A DNA stretch of 64,000 bases from an uncultured Oscillospiraceae bacterium (GTDB lineage: Bacteria > Bacillota > Clostridia > Oscillospirales > Ruminococcaceae), in the NCBI GenBank assembly GCA_934539585.1, contig CAKTCT010000013.1:5110-69109 (forward strand). The letters are read 5' to 3'. Made by a program: the position numbers and the translations under genes. Numbering within the stretch: position 1 is the stretch's first letter; every line of letters starts with the position of its first letter. Positions 16,000 to 23,309 of this stretch are shown here, piece after piece. The notes under the pieces are model-generated. The model saw nothing but the letters and a program-made list of their open reading frames with translations. It was not told the DNA's origin and made no database searches.

Positions 16000-16878
16000 A
16001 TGAATAACACCGCCAAACGCTTTCTTCCCCAACTCGCCCTTTTCACCGCCGCCATGATCTGGGGCAGCTCCTTCTTCATCGTCAAAAACACCGTGGACGT
16101 TTTCCCCACCAACTATCTCCTGGCCATCCGCTTCACCGCAGGCAGCCTGCTCTTGGCCCTTCTTTTTCCCAAAAAGCTCCGCCAGCTGGACCGGACCTGC
16201 CTCCTCCAGGGAACCGTCCTGGGTGTCCTCATCTTCGCCGCCTACTGCATCCAGACCATCGGCCTCATGGAGACCACCCCCGGCAAAAACGCCTTCCTGA
16301 CCACGGCCTACTGCATCCTGGTCCCCTTCCTCTACTGGATCACCGATAAGCGCCGCCCGGACCTTTATAACTTTTCCGCCGCCTTCCTCTGCCTGGCGGG
16401 GATCGGCCTGGTGTCCATGGACGGCAGCTTCTCCATGAGCTTCGGCGACGCCATGACCCTGGTCAGCGCCTTTTTCTTCGCCGCCCATATCCTTGCCGGA
16501 GCCAAGTTCGGCGGCCAGAAGGACCCCATCCTCCTGACCATCATCCAGTTCGCCGCGGCCGCCGTCTGCGCCTGGGTCCTGGCCCTGACCACCGAGACCT
16601 TCCCCCAGGAGATTCCCCTGAACGCCGCCCTGAGCCTGCTCTACCTGGCGGTTTTCCCCACCACCGTGGCCCTTCTCCTGCAGAATATCGGCCTCAAATA
16701 CGCCGACCCCACCTCCGGAGCCATCCTCCTGAGCCTGGAATCGGTCTTCGGCGTCCTTTTCTCCATCGTATTCTACCACGAACACCTGACCCTCCGCCTG
16801 GCCGCCGGCTTTCTCCTGATTTTCCTGGCCGTCATCCTCTCGGAGACCAAACTGTCCTTCCTTCGTAAAAAGAAATAG
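16000..16878 (+). CDS. DMT-superfamily transporter (EamA repeats)
   Basis: Inner-membrane permease of 292 residues with ten predicted hydrophobic helices in two EamA repeats. The first repeat starts with the typical AAMIWGSSFFIVK (near residue 12) and the second with DAMTLVSAFFFAAHI (near 149). The end is basic (FLRKKK). Such transporters export or import small metabolites; nothing here gives the substrate. GGAGAG precedes the ATG, 26 bp after coaBC, so co-transcription is likely. Confidence 0.88.
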   Translation: MNNTAKRFLPQLALFTAAMIWGSSFFIVKNTVDVFPTNYLLAIRFTAGSLLLALLFPKKLRQLDRTCLLQGTVLGVLIFAAYCIQTIGLMETTPGKNAFLTTAYCILVPFLYWITDKRRPDLYNFSAAFLCLAGIGLVSMDGSFSMSFGDAMTLVSAFFFAAHILAGAKFGGQKDPILLTIIQFAAAAVCAWVLALTTETFPQEIPLNAALSLLYLAVFPTTVALLLQNIGLKYADPTSGAILLSLESVFGVLFSIVFYHEHLTLRLAAGFLLIFLAVILSETKLSFLRKKK

Positions 16879-16887
16879 GAGGTTCCT

Positions 16888-17223
16888 ATGAAACGCTTCC
16901 GGAAAGAGCTCGTCCTTCTTCTGTTCCAGATCATCGCCTTTTACGTCCTCCCCATCCCCCTGACCGCGGGCCCCGCCGATCCCATCGGCATGGTCCTCCT
17001 CATCTTCGGCGTCACGCTGCTCCTGTCCCTCCTCATGGGCGGCCTGTCCAGGGAGCCGGTGAAGTGGCTCTACCCGGCTGTCGTCGCCCTCCTGTTCCTC
17101 CCCTCCATCACTATTTATTACAACCCCTCCGCCGCTGTCCATACCCTTTGGTACTTGGCCCTTTCCGCCGCTGGCGTCGCCCTGGGCTCCCTCATCCGCA
17201 GGCTGATCCGCTCCCTGACCTGA
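16888..17223 (+). CDS. Small membrane protein of unknown function
   Basis: A 111-residue protein with about four closely spaced hydrophobic segments and an Arg-rich C-terminus (RRLIRSL). AGGAGG lies 7 nt before the ATG and the gene starts 9 bp after the EamA transporter, so it belongs to the same transcript. I recognise no family. A role as an accessory to the transporter is only a guess from position. Confidence 0.65.
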   Translation: MKRFRKELVLLLFQIIAFYVLPIPLTAGPADPIGMVLLIFGVTLLLSLLMGGLSREPVKWLYPAVVALLFLPSITIYYNPSAAVHTLWYLALSAAGVALGSLIRRLIRSLT

Positions 17224-17995
17224 ACCGTGCCCACCGCCCGGAGTCCATGCCGCATCCCCCTTGACATCTGACCATTCCCACCATCAGCGCCGCCCCAGCC
17301 CCCTCCCGCGCAAACCCGCCCCCTGACCTGCCCCGCACCCCAATCACCGAACCACCCCCAACCCGGAGCCCCATGCAGGCGGATTCGCACCCCTCCCCAA
17401 ATCTCCACCGCCACATCGCCCAGGAGCCTTGCATAAGTCCCGCCCCCAGAGACCCTAAGTGGATTTGCACTCCCTGACCAATCCCCAGCCATCCGGGCCC
17501 TTATGCCCCGCCTTTCCGCTTCCAGCACAATATTCCCAAGCCCTCTCCCTTCAAACATTCCAGCCAAGCGGATTTTTTATCCCGGCCCCTCCGCAAACTA
17601 GCCGACACCATGCCCTACCCCGCACTCTCATCACCGAACCACCCCGCCCCGGAGCTCCATGCAGGCGGATTTTCCCCTGACCATTCCCACCAGCGCTGCC
17701 CTCGGCCCCTCTCCTGCGCCAACCCGCCCGCACTATAACCTGACTCAATCACCAAACCGCCAACATCGCCACGGAGCCCTACACAAGCCCTGCTATCCCC
17801 CGCCCGGGGACCACGCAGGTGGGATTTCCCACCTGACCGAATCTCCCCGCTTTTCCGCCCTGGAGCCTAACGCAATTCCCATCATCCGCCGCCCCCGTTT
17901 CTCCGCCCCATCCGGACCTCCGGGCAAGCCAATTCCGCCCAAACAAGCACACCGCCCTCCGTACAACCGAATTCCCGCCGAGAAAGGAGCCTCCC
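17224..17995 (+). repeat. Gene-free C-rich region of decayed repeats
   Basis: These 772 bp hold no convincing gene; the frames present lack ribosome sites and have low-complexity Pro/Arg translations. The top strand is very rich in C and poor in G. A degenerate unit with the core CGGAGCYCCATGCAGGCGGATT and a following CCTGACC recurs near 17249, 17363, 17429, 17651 and 17776. The stretches 17341-17385 and 17629-17671 are nearly identical, as are 17268-17330 and 17674-17731. The origin of the unit is not clear. Confidence 0.6.
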
Positions 17996-18859
17996 ATGAA
18001 AAAGAAATCCCTTTTCTGCCTGTGCATCTTCCTCCTGCTGGCCATGGCCCTCCCCCTGACGGTTTTCGCCGATATGGGCCCCAAACCCATGGTGACGGTC
18101 CGGGTCGTCAACCCGCCCCAGGGGACCTACTACCTGGACCTCCTCACCTACCAGGACGGCAGCTTCTCCAACCTCACCGAGGAGGAACGGGCCTCCCTGG
18201 ACCCGGAAATGCTGGCGGTTCTGGAGAACTACTCCGACAGCTACGGCCACCCCGCCATCGCTGCCGGAACCGACGTTCCCCTTTTCGGCCAACTCACCGG
18301 CGAGCCCGACGGCGACGGCTACGTCCACGTTTTCAGCTACCACGGCGTCCCCAGCGACTTCCGTCTCATCGCCGTCACCCAGGACTTGAACGTCATCGTC
18401 TCCGAGCCCATCGACCGGGACGTCCTGCAGATTCACCTCACCTGGGACATGGCCGCCAACCGCATCACCCGGCCCTCCACCTTCCTCGCCTACCTGACCC
18501 AGTTCCTGGGCACTCTCCTCCCCACCCTGGCCATTGAGGGACTGCTGCTATTGCTGTTCCGGTTCTCCACGAAGCGGAACTGGCTGGTTTTCCTCCTGAC
18601 CAACCTGGCCACTCAGCTGTTCCTGTTTCTGGTCCTGGGCATCCCCACAGTCAAGGGCGGCTACCTGACCTATTACTTCACCTTCCTCCCGGCGGAGCTG
18701 ATCATCCTCCTGGCGGAAAGCGCCGTCTACGCCTTCCTCCTCCAGGGCCGCAAAAAGGGCTGGCGCATCGCCTACGCCGTCACTGCCAATGTTGCCAGCT
18801 GCGCCGCCGGCTTCTTCCTGGCCGAGCCCCTCTTCCGCCTCACCACCCGCCTGCTGTGA
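17996..18859 (+). CDS. Secreted/membrane protein with signal peptide and C-terminal helices
   Basis: A 287-residue protein that starts with a clear signal peptide (MKKKSLFCLCIFLLLAMALP, cleavage after FA near residue 25). The mature end begins ADMGPKPMVTV, a start shared by a family of Clostridial membrane proteins without known role. Residues 26-150 form an extracellular domain rich in beta strands, and residues 165-287 hold about four membrane helices. AGAAAGGAG lies 6 nt before the ATG. It follows the C-rich repeat region and precedes the triplicated ygjP segment. I do not assign a function. Confidence 0.75.
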   Translation: MKKKSLFCLCIFLLLAMALPLTVFADMGPKPMVTVRVVNPPQGTYYLDLLTYQDGSFSNLTEEERASLDPEMLAVLENYSDSYGHPAIAAGTDVPLFGQLTGEPDGDGYVHVFSYHGVPSDFRLIAVTQDLNVIVSEPIDRDVLQIHLTWDMAANRITRPSTFLAYLTQFLGTLLPTLAIEGLLLLLFRFSTKRNWLVFLLTNLATQLFLFLVLGIPTVKGGYLTYYFTFLPAELIILLAESAVYAFLLQGRKKGWRIAYAVTANVASCAAGFFLAEPLFRLTTRLL

Positions 18860-18905
18860 CCAAAGCCTTGCTTTTCCCCAAAACCGCCGCCAACAGGAGA
18901 CCCTC

Positions 18906-19043
18906 ATGGACTACCATCTCATCCGCGCCCGGCGCAAAACGTTAACCCTCATCGTCCGCCCCGACGGAACCGTAGAGGTCCGAGCGCCCCTCAAACTTTC
19001 CCGAGCCGTCATCGACGGTTTCCTGGAGGAGAAAGCCGCCTGA
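18906..19043 (+). pseudogene. Truncated copy 1 of the ygjP 5' end (45 codons)
   Basis: Begins MDYHLIRARRKTLTLIVRPD and matches residues 1-45 of the full gene at 19413. A TGA stands where the full gene has the Trp46 codon TGG. The start codon and ribosome site are intact, so a 45-residue peptide could be made, but it would lack the whole metalloprotease core. Most simply a duplication remnant. Confidence 0.8.
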
Positions 19044-19159
19044 ATCGAAAGCCAATAACTCCTCCGCCGGGAACATCCCCCGACATGTCCCTACTGCAAC
19101 CGAACCGCAACCTTTTTGGCAAAAATCCCCCCAAAAACCGCCACCAACAGGAGACCCCC

Positions 19160-19312
19160 ATGGACTACCATCTCACCCATGCCCGGCGCAAAACGTTAAC
19201 CCTCACCGTCCGCCCCGACGGAACCGTAGAGGTCCGGGTTCCCCTCAAACTCTCCCGGGCCGTCATTGCCAACTTCCTGGAGGAGGAAACTGCCTGGATC
19301 GAAAGCCAATAA
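19160..19312 (+). pseudogene. Truncated copy 2 of the ygjP 5' end (50 codons)
   Basis: Matches residues 1-49 of the full gene, keeps the TGG codon that copy 1 lost, and ends at TAA where the full gene has a Gln codon. The homology continues for about 15 bp past the stop and then breaks. Ribosome site and start are preserved. It lacks the HExxH core. Confidence 0.8.
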
Positions 19313-19412
19313 CTCCTCCGCCGGGAACATCCCCCGACATGTCCCTACTGCAACCGAACCGCAACCTTTTTGGCAAAAATCCCCCCAAAAATCGCCACCA
19401 ACAGGAGCCCCC

Positions 19413-20093
19413 ATGGAATACCACCTCATCCGCGCCCGACGCAAAACGTTGACCCTCACCGTCCGCCCCGACGGAACCGTAGAGGTCCGGGCGCCCCTCA
19501 AACTCTCCCGGACCATCATTGACGGTTTCCTGGAGGAGAAAGCCGCCTGGATCGAAAAGCAGCAGGCCCTCCGCCGGGAGCAGCTGCTGGAACGTTCCCG
19601 TTTCCGCCTGGAACCGGGCGCGGTCCTGCCCTTCCTGGACCGGAATCTGACCCTGAAAACCGGCGGCGGCCCCGCCCTGGAGGGGGACATCCTCCTGCTC
19701 CCCGGGGACGATCTTCGGAAGGAGACGGAAGCCTTCTACCGCCGGGAGGCCCACCGGATTCTCCCCGAAAAAGCCGCCTTCTGGGGGCAGAAAATGGGCT
19801 TGTCCCCGGCGGGGATCACCATTACCGGGGCCAGGACCCGCTGGGGCTCCTGCTCCGCCAAGGGCCGCCTGAGCTTTTCCTGGCGGCTACTCCGGGCCCC
19901 GGAGGCCGCCGTGGATTATGTGGTGGTCCATGAGCTGGCCCACCTGCGGCAGATGAACCACTCCCGGCGGTTCTGGGAGGTGGTGGCCGCCGTTTTCCCG
20001 GACTGGAAGGCCCGGCGGGCCTTGCTGCTGCCCGTCCAGCGCCGCCTGGAGGCGGAGAGCTGGAACGACCCGCCCCCGTCGGGAGAAGCCTGA
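19413..20093 (+). CDS. YgjP-like metal-dependent hydrolase (M48-related, DUF45)
   Basis: Zinc metalloprotease-like protein of 226 residues. The C-terminal half has RTRWGSCSAKGRLSFSWRLL (141-160) and VVHELAHLRQMNHSRRFW (171-188), with HELAH at 173-177 as zinc ligands and catalytic Glu. This is the WrpA/YgjP motif set. The true start is the ATG at 19413 after CAACAGGAG. The first 50 codons are duplicated twice upstream. The substrate is unknown; family members have been linked to nucleotide or protein substrates without firm proof. Confidence 0.88.
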   Translation: MEYHLIRARRKTLTLTVRPDGTVEVRAPLKLSRTIIDGFLEEKAAWIEKQQALRREQLLERSRFRLEPGAVLPFLDRNLTLKTGGGPALEGDILLLPGDDLRKETEAFYRREAHRILPEKAAFWGQKMGLSPAGITITGARTRWGSCSAKGRLSFSWRLLRAPEAAVDYVVVHELAHLRQMNHSRRFWEVVAAVFPDWKARRALLLPVQRRLEAESWNDPPPSGEA

Positions 20094-20107
20094 CAAACAC
20101 AGCTCCA

Positions 20108-20129
20108 GCCGCCTTCACGCGGCCTTTTT
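20108..20129 (+). terminator. Short terminator after the ygjP-like gene
   Basis: GCCGC/GCGGC stem with a 6-nt loop followed by CTTTTT. Confidence 0.5.
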
Positions 20130-20291
20130 CAATCGAACCAACAGCGAAAAATTGCCCTTCCGAATACCCCAGCCGGACCAGGCGGCCGCCGTCTCCGGAA
20201 CCACCGGCCCGGACTGCCGTACTTTTGCCAACCAAGCGCCGCCGAAAACCGGCGGATGAAATCACGCATCCATGGAAAGGACCTGACGAAA

Positions 20292-21461
20292 ATGGAAGAA
20301 ACTCCCCGCTCCAACCGCCTCCATGTGGCCTTCTTCGGCCGCACCAACAGCGGAAAATCCACCCTTCTGAACACCCTGGCCGGACAGGCGGCGTCCATTG
20401 TCTCCCCCGTCTCCGGCACCACCACTGACCCGGTCTACCGCCCCATGGAGCTGCTGCCCATCGGGCCGGTGGTCCTCATCGACACCGCCGGGCTGGACGA
20501 CCGCTCCGACCTCGGCGGGCTCCGGACCGCCAAGACCCGGGAGGTGGCCCGGAAAACCGACCTGGCCGTGCTGGTGGTCTCCTCCCGGACCGCGGACTTT
20601 TCCGAGGAGGAGCGGTACCTGTCCCTCCTGAAGGAGAACCGCGTGAAAACCGTCTGCGTGGTCAACCGCATGGACGGCGGCCCGGCTCCGGAGCTGCCCT
20701 TCGGCCTGCCCACCCTGGCCCTGGACGCCCGGAATCCCGGGGACATGGCGGACCTCAAGAAGCTCCTCATCGACAACGCCGACACCGACTTCGAGATTTC
20801 CTCCCTGACCGGCCACCTGGTGAGCCGGGGCGACCTGGTGATGCTGGTCATGCCCCAGGACATCCAGGCCCCCAAGGGGCGGCTGATCCTCCCCCAGGTC
20901 CAGGTGACACGGGACCTGCTAGACCGGGGCTGCCGGGTCCTTTCGGTGCTCCCTGACGGCATCCGGCCCATGCTGGACGCCCTGAAGATCCTGCCGGATC
21001 TGGTCATCACCGACTCTCAGGTCTTCCCGCTGGTCAACGGGATTCTCCCCAAGGAGGTGCGGCTGACCTCCTTCTCCGTCCTCCTCTCGGAGAACAAGGG
21101 GGACATCCGCAGCTTCCTGGAGGGGGCCAAGGCCATCGACCGGCTGGTCCCCGGGGACCGGGTGCTGATCATGGAATCCTGCACCCACCACCCCCTGGCC
21201 GGGGACATCGCCCGGCAGAAGCTCCCGGCCTGGCTGGAAAAGCACGTCGGCGGGGCCCTGCGGACCGAGGTGTTCTCCGGGCCCGGCTTCCCGGCGGACA
21301 TCCGGGAGTACAGGCTGATCCTCCACTGCGGCGGGTGCATGCTCAACCGGAAGAACCTGCTTTCCAAGATCAGCGAGGCCCAGAAGTACGGCGTGCCCAT
21401 GACCAACTTCGGCATCGCCATCGCCCACATCAACGGGATGCTGGACCGCATCTGCTGGTGA
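20292..21461 (+). CDS. hydF: [FeFe]-hydrogenase maturation GTPase HydF
   Basis: Scaffold protein on which the 2Fe subcluster of [FeFe]-hydrogenase is assembled before transfer to the apo-enzyme. Residues 1-170 are a GTPase (GRTNSGKS at 16-23, DTAGLDD, NRMD), and the C-terminal domain carries cluster ligands Cys297, His299, His345, Cys346 and Cys349 in the arrangement CTH...HCGGC. The product is 389 residues from the ATG at 20292, which has AAAGGA 10 nt upstream; an upstream in-frame ATG at 20256 has no ribosome site. hydE, hydG and hydrogenase genes are not in the window. Confidence 0.94.
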   Translation: MEETPRSNRLHVAFFGRTNSGKSTLLNTLAGQAASIVSPVSGTTTDPVYRPMELLPIGPVVLIDTAGLDDRSDLGGLRTAKTREVARKTDLAVLVVSSRTADFSEEERYLSLLKENRVKTVCVVNRMDGGPAPELPFGLPTLALDARNPGDMADLKKLLIDNADTDFEISSLTGHLVSRGDLVMLVMPQDIQAPKGRLILPQVQVTRDLLDRGCRVLSVLPDGIRPMLDALKILPDLVITDSQVFPLVNGILPKEVRLTSFSVLLSENKGDIRSFLEGAKAIDRLVPGDRVLIMESCTHHPLAGDIARQKLPAWLEKHVGGALRTEVFSGPGFPADIREYRLILHCGGCMLNRKNLLSKISEAQKYGVPMTNFGIAIAHINGMLDRICW

Positions 21462-21466
21462 GGCTT

Positions 21467-21500
21467 CGGCGGTCGGACTCCTGCGTCCGGCCGCCGTTTT
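21467..21500 (+). terminator. Terminator after hydF
   Basis: Twelve-bp stem CGGCGGTCGGAC/GTCCGGCCGCCG with one mismatch and a 6-nt loop, then TTTT. Confidence 0.8.
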
Positions 21501-21610
21501 CTGCGTTTCGGGGGCGTTTTCGCCGCTTTCCGGGCCGCCTTTTTCCCGCCGGACCTCCTGGGCTCCCGGGGCATAGAATGGGGTACTCTAGAAGAAAGAG
21601 GTGTTTTCCT

Positions 21611-21799
21611 ATGGAAAGACCCGTGGAAAAGCCGGAGCAGTGCGCCTGCCTGGAGAGCCTTCCCCTGGCCATGGCCTACGTTCCCATGCAGAAATGGGGC
21701 GAGCTCTACACGTCCTCCGTGGCCTTGGACCGTGGGACGCTGTTCCCGCCCCTGGACCTGCCCTTTATCGGAGAGGAGGCTGTGAGCCGTGGAAAATAG
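21611..21799 (+). CDS. cotJA: Spore coat protein CotJA
   Basis: Small inner spore-coat component of 62 residues, usually co-expressed with CotJB and the catalase CotJC in the mother cell. The segment MAYVPMQKWGELYT followed by ALDRGTLFPPLDLPFIG is the CotJA signature. AGGTG lies 7 nt before the ATG. A CATAGAAT sequence at 21572-21579 resembles the -10 of mother-cell sporulation sigma factors, though no clear -35 is seen. It overlaps cotJB by 11 nt. Confidence 0.88.
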   Translation: MERPVEKPEQCACLESLPLAMAYVPMQKWGELYTSSVALDRGTLFPPLDLPFIGEEAVSRGK

Positions 21800-22043
21800 C
21801 GAGAAAGCCCGTCTGCTGCGGGAGATTCAGCTGTGTACTTTCCTCCTGGTGGAGGCAAACCTCTACCTGGACACCCACCCCGAGGACCAGGAGGCCCTGA
21901 AATTCTACGAAAAGCACAGCAAGCGGCTGAAGGAGCTGCGTGGAGAGTACGAGGAAAAGTTCGGCCCCATCGCCAAGGGCGAGGACGGCCGGATACGCTG
22001 GGCGTGGGTCGATGAGCCCTGGCCGTGGCAGATGGGGGTGTAA
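21789..22043 (+). CDS. cotJB: Spore coat protein CotJB
   Basis: An 84-residue spore-coat protein. The pattern LLREIQLCTFLLVEANLYLDTHP, then a Lys-rich helix and the aromatic C-terminus IRWAWVDEPWPW is diagnostic for CotJB. Its start lies inside cotJA, indicating coupled translation, and cotJC follows after 3 bp. The gene looks intact, unlike its neighbour cotJC. Confidence 0.9.
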   Translation: MENSEKARLLREIQLCTFLLVEANLYLDTHPEDQEALKFYEKHSKRLKELRGEYEEKFGPIAKGEDGRIRWAWVDEPWPWQMGV

Positions 22044-22046
22044 GGT

Positions 22047-22469
22047 ATGTGGCAATATGAGAAAAAACTGCTGCGTCCGGTGAAGATTCAGCGGACGGAC
22101 CCTTCGGCGGCGAAGATTATTATGTCGCAGTTGGGTGGGCCGCACGGCGAGCTCGGAGCCGCCACCCGCTACCTGAGCCAGCGCTACGCCATGCCCTATG
22201 GGGAGGTGACGGGGATTCTCACTGACATCGGCACCGAAGAACTGGCCCACGTAGAGATGATCTCCGCCATCCTCTACCAGCTGACCCGGAACCTGACCAT
22301 GGACGAAATCAAGAAATCCGGCTTCGACGCCTATTTCGTGGACCACACCACCGGCATCTACCCCCAGGCGGCCTCGGGATACCCCTTCAACGCCGCGGAG
22401 CTGGCCTCCACCGGCGACGTTTTTGCCGACCTCCACGAGGATCTGGCAGCAGATGGTACGACTGCATAA
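22047..22469 (+). pseudogene. cotJC: cotJC (manganese-catalase-like coat protein), 3'-truncated
   Basis: CotJC is a ferritin-fold manganese catalase-like spore-coat protein of about 190 residues. Residues 1-135 match well (MWQYEKKLLRPVKIQR, GELGAATRYLSQRY, GTEELAHVEM) up to ADLHEDLAA, where normal CotJC continues with AEQKAR and a last helix pair. Here the frame runs into unrelated sequence after about 22448 and stops at codon 141. About 50 residues, including metal-ligand positions of the second helix pair, are lost, so the product is probably inactive. The break coincides with AT-richer DNA that carries a fragment of a minus-strand gene. Confidence 0.85.
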
Positions 22470-22625
22470 GAACAACATACAGTCGAAAATGATAGGACAA
22501 GCCATTTCTGCCGTGTATTCAAAACGGCGCAGAACCATCACGCCGCTGCCTCGTGGGGGAAAGCCCTTTACTTGCGTCATCATTCGCTCGAGGGCTTTCT
22601 GACTCGGTGAATCTGAAAAGATCAT
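22452..22625 (-). pseudogene. 5' fragment of a gene of conjugative-element type, fused to cotJC
   Basis: Reading from an ATG at 22625 with AAAGGAG 8 nt upstream, about 57 codons begin MIFSDSPSQKALERMMTQV and continue PRGSGVMVLRRFEYTAE. The D-x-P-x-x-x-x-LERMMTQV-x-x-F-x-PRGSG style resembles small cysteine-containing proteins of Firmicute integrative elements, but this is from memory and not certain. After the junction with cotJC the frame stays open only by chance. The surrounding DNA (22450-22800) has clearly lower GC than its neighbours, which suggests a remnant of an acquired element. Confidence 0.45.
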
Positions 22626-22698
22626 CGTCTTGCTCCTTTGTCTGTGAAATAAAAAAAGTCAACCGTTTCTTTTCAAAACGATTGGCTCCGATGGCAAC

Positions 22699-22734
22699 AA
22701 AAAACGGCAGGTAGTATCTGTTACTGTCTGCCGT
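22699..22734 (-). terminator. Terminator-like hairpin in the AT-rich remnant
   Basis: CGGCAGACAGTA/TACTACCTGCCG stem (one wobble, one mismatch) followed on the minus strand by TTTTTT. It lies between the tRNA genes and the conjugative-element-like fragment. Nothing else is seen in 22470-22840 beyond this hairpin and an inverted repeat near 22660-22685. Confidence 0.6.
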
Positions 22735-22841
22735 CCTTGTACTGTATTCAGTTGTTACTTGGGTTCGTATCTATCTTCAAAGGGAAAAAGCCGTTTTTAC
22801 ATCTACGAATTTGAAACTTTGAAAAACGGTGTTTGGGCAGC

Positions 22842-22869
22842 AAAAAAGCCCGATAAAATCGGGCTTTTT
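22842..22869 (-). terminator. Terminator of the tRNA-Pro/tRNA-Gln operon
   Basis: Perfect GCCCGAT/ATCGGGC stem with loop AAA, flanked by A and T runs, so it can work in both directions. It lies 31 bp after tRNA-Gln. Confidence 0.85.
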
Positions 22870-22899
22870 GCCGGGTACATCTTTTTCGTACCCTTTTGA

Positions 22900-22975
22900 T
22901 GGTTGGGGTGGAAGGATTCGAACCCTCGGAATGTCAGAGCCAGAATCTGATGCCTTACCACTTGGCGACACCCCA
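22900..22975 (-). tRNA. tRNA-Gln (anticodon CTG)
   Basis: Cloverleaf with acceptor TGGGGTG/CACCCCA, anticodon stem TCAGA/TCTGA enclosing TTCTGGC (anticodon CTG), T arm with TTCGAAT, discriminator A and an encoded CCA. Confidence 0.93.
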
Positions 22976-23031
22976 ATATTTTGCCGCAAAAGCGGCGGGT
23001 ACTGCACCGAAACCGGAACAGCACCCGAAGT

Positions 23032-23107
23032 TGGTCTGAGTGACTGGATTTGAACCAGCGGCCTCTACCACCCCAAGGTAGCGCGCTACCATCTGCGCCA
23101 CACCCAG
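23032..23107 (-). tRNA. tRNA-Pro (anticodon GGG)
   Basis: Acceptor CTGGGTG/CACTCAG, anticodon stem CTACC/GGTAG enclosing TTGGGGT (anticodon GGG), T arm with TTCAAAT, discriminator A and encoded CCA. First gene of the two-tRNA transcript. Confidence 0.93.
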
Positions 23108-23118
23108 ACGACTTGTTT

Positions 23119-23147
23119 ATTATAGCACACCGAAATCCGTTTTTCAA
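23119..23147 (-). promoter_or_regulatory. Sigma-A promoter of the tRNA operon
   Basis: TTGAAA (23142-23147), 17 bp, perfect TATAAT (23119-23124) on the minus strand, 11 bp before the tRNA-Pro 5' end. Confidence 0.85.
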
Positions 23148-23230
23148 GTGTTTTTTCAAAAAAAAGTTTCCCTTTTTTCGAAAAAATCCATTTTCCGGAA
23201 GGTTTTTCCGAAAAAATCCCAAAAAAACCG

Positions 23231-23259
23231 TTTCTTTTCCCCCGCAGCTGTGGTATAAT
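23231..23259 (+). promoter_or_regulatory. Probable promoter of the ABC-F gene
   Basis: Perfect TATAAT (23254-23259) with a weak TTTCTT -35 (23231-23236) at 17 bp, 50 bp before the ATG. Confidence 0.55.
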
Positions 23260-23309
23260 AGAAATGTATGCAGACTTTCTGCAAAAAACGGTACAGAAAG
23301 GATTACGGA

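Larger units (their letters stand above)
18866..19560 (+). repeat. 254-bp tandem repeat, three copies, covering the ygjP upstream region and 5' end
   Basis: Starts of the three copies are at 18906, 19160 and 19413, giving periods of 254 and 253 bp. Each unit contains a spacer, the CAACAGGAG ribosome site, an ATG and the first 45-50 codons of the YgjP-type gene. Copies 1 and 2 end at stops; only copy 3 continues into the full gene. Between coding parts the spacers of copies 1-2 and 2-3 are almost identical. Confidence 0.9.

Noticed and set aside
22900..23107. tRNA genes as attachment site of an integrated element
   Set aside because: No direct repeat of either tRNA 3' end is found in the window and no integrase is present; the AT-rich remnant ends before the tRNA terminator.
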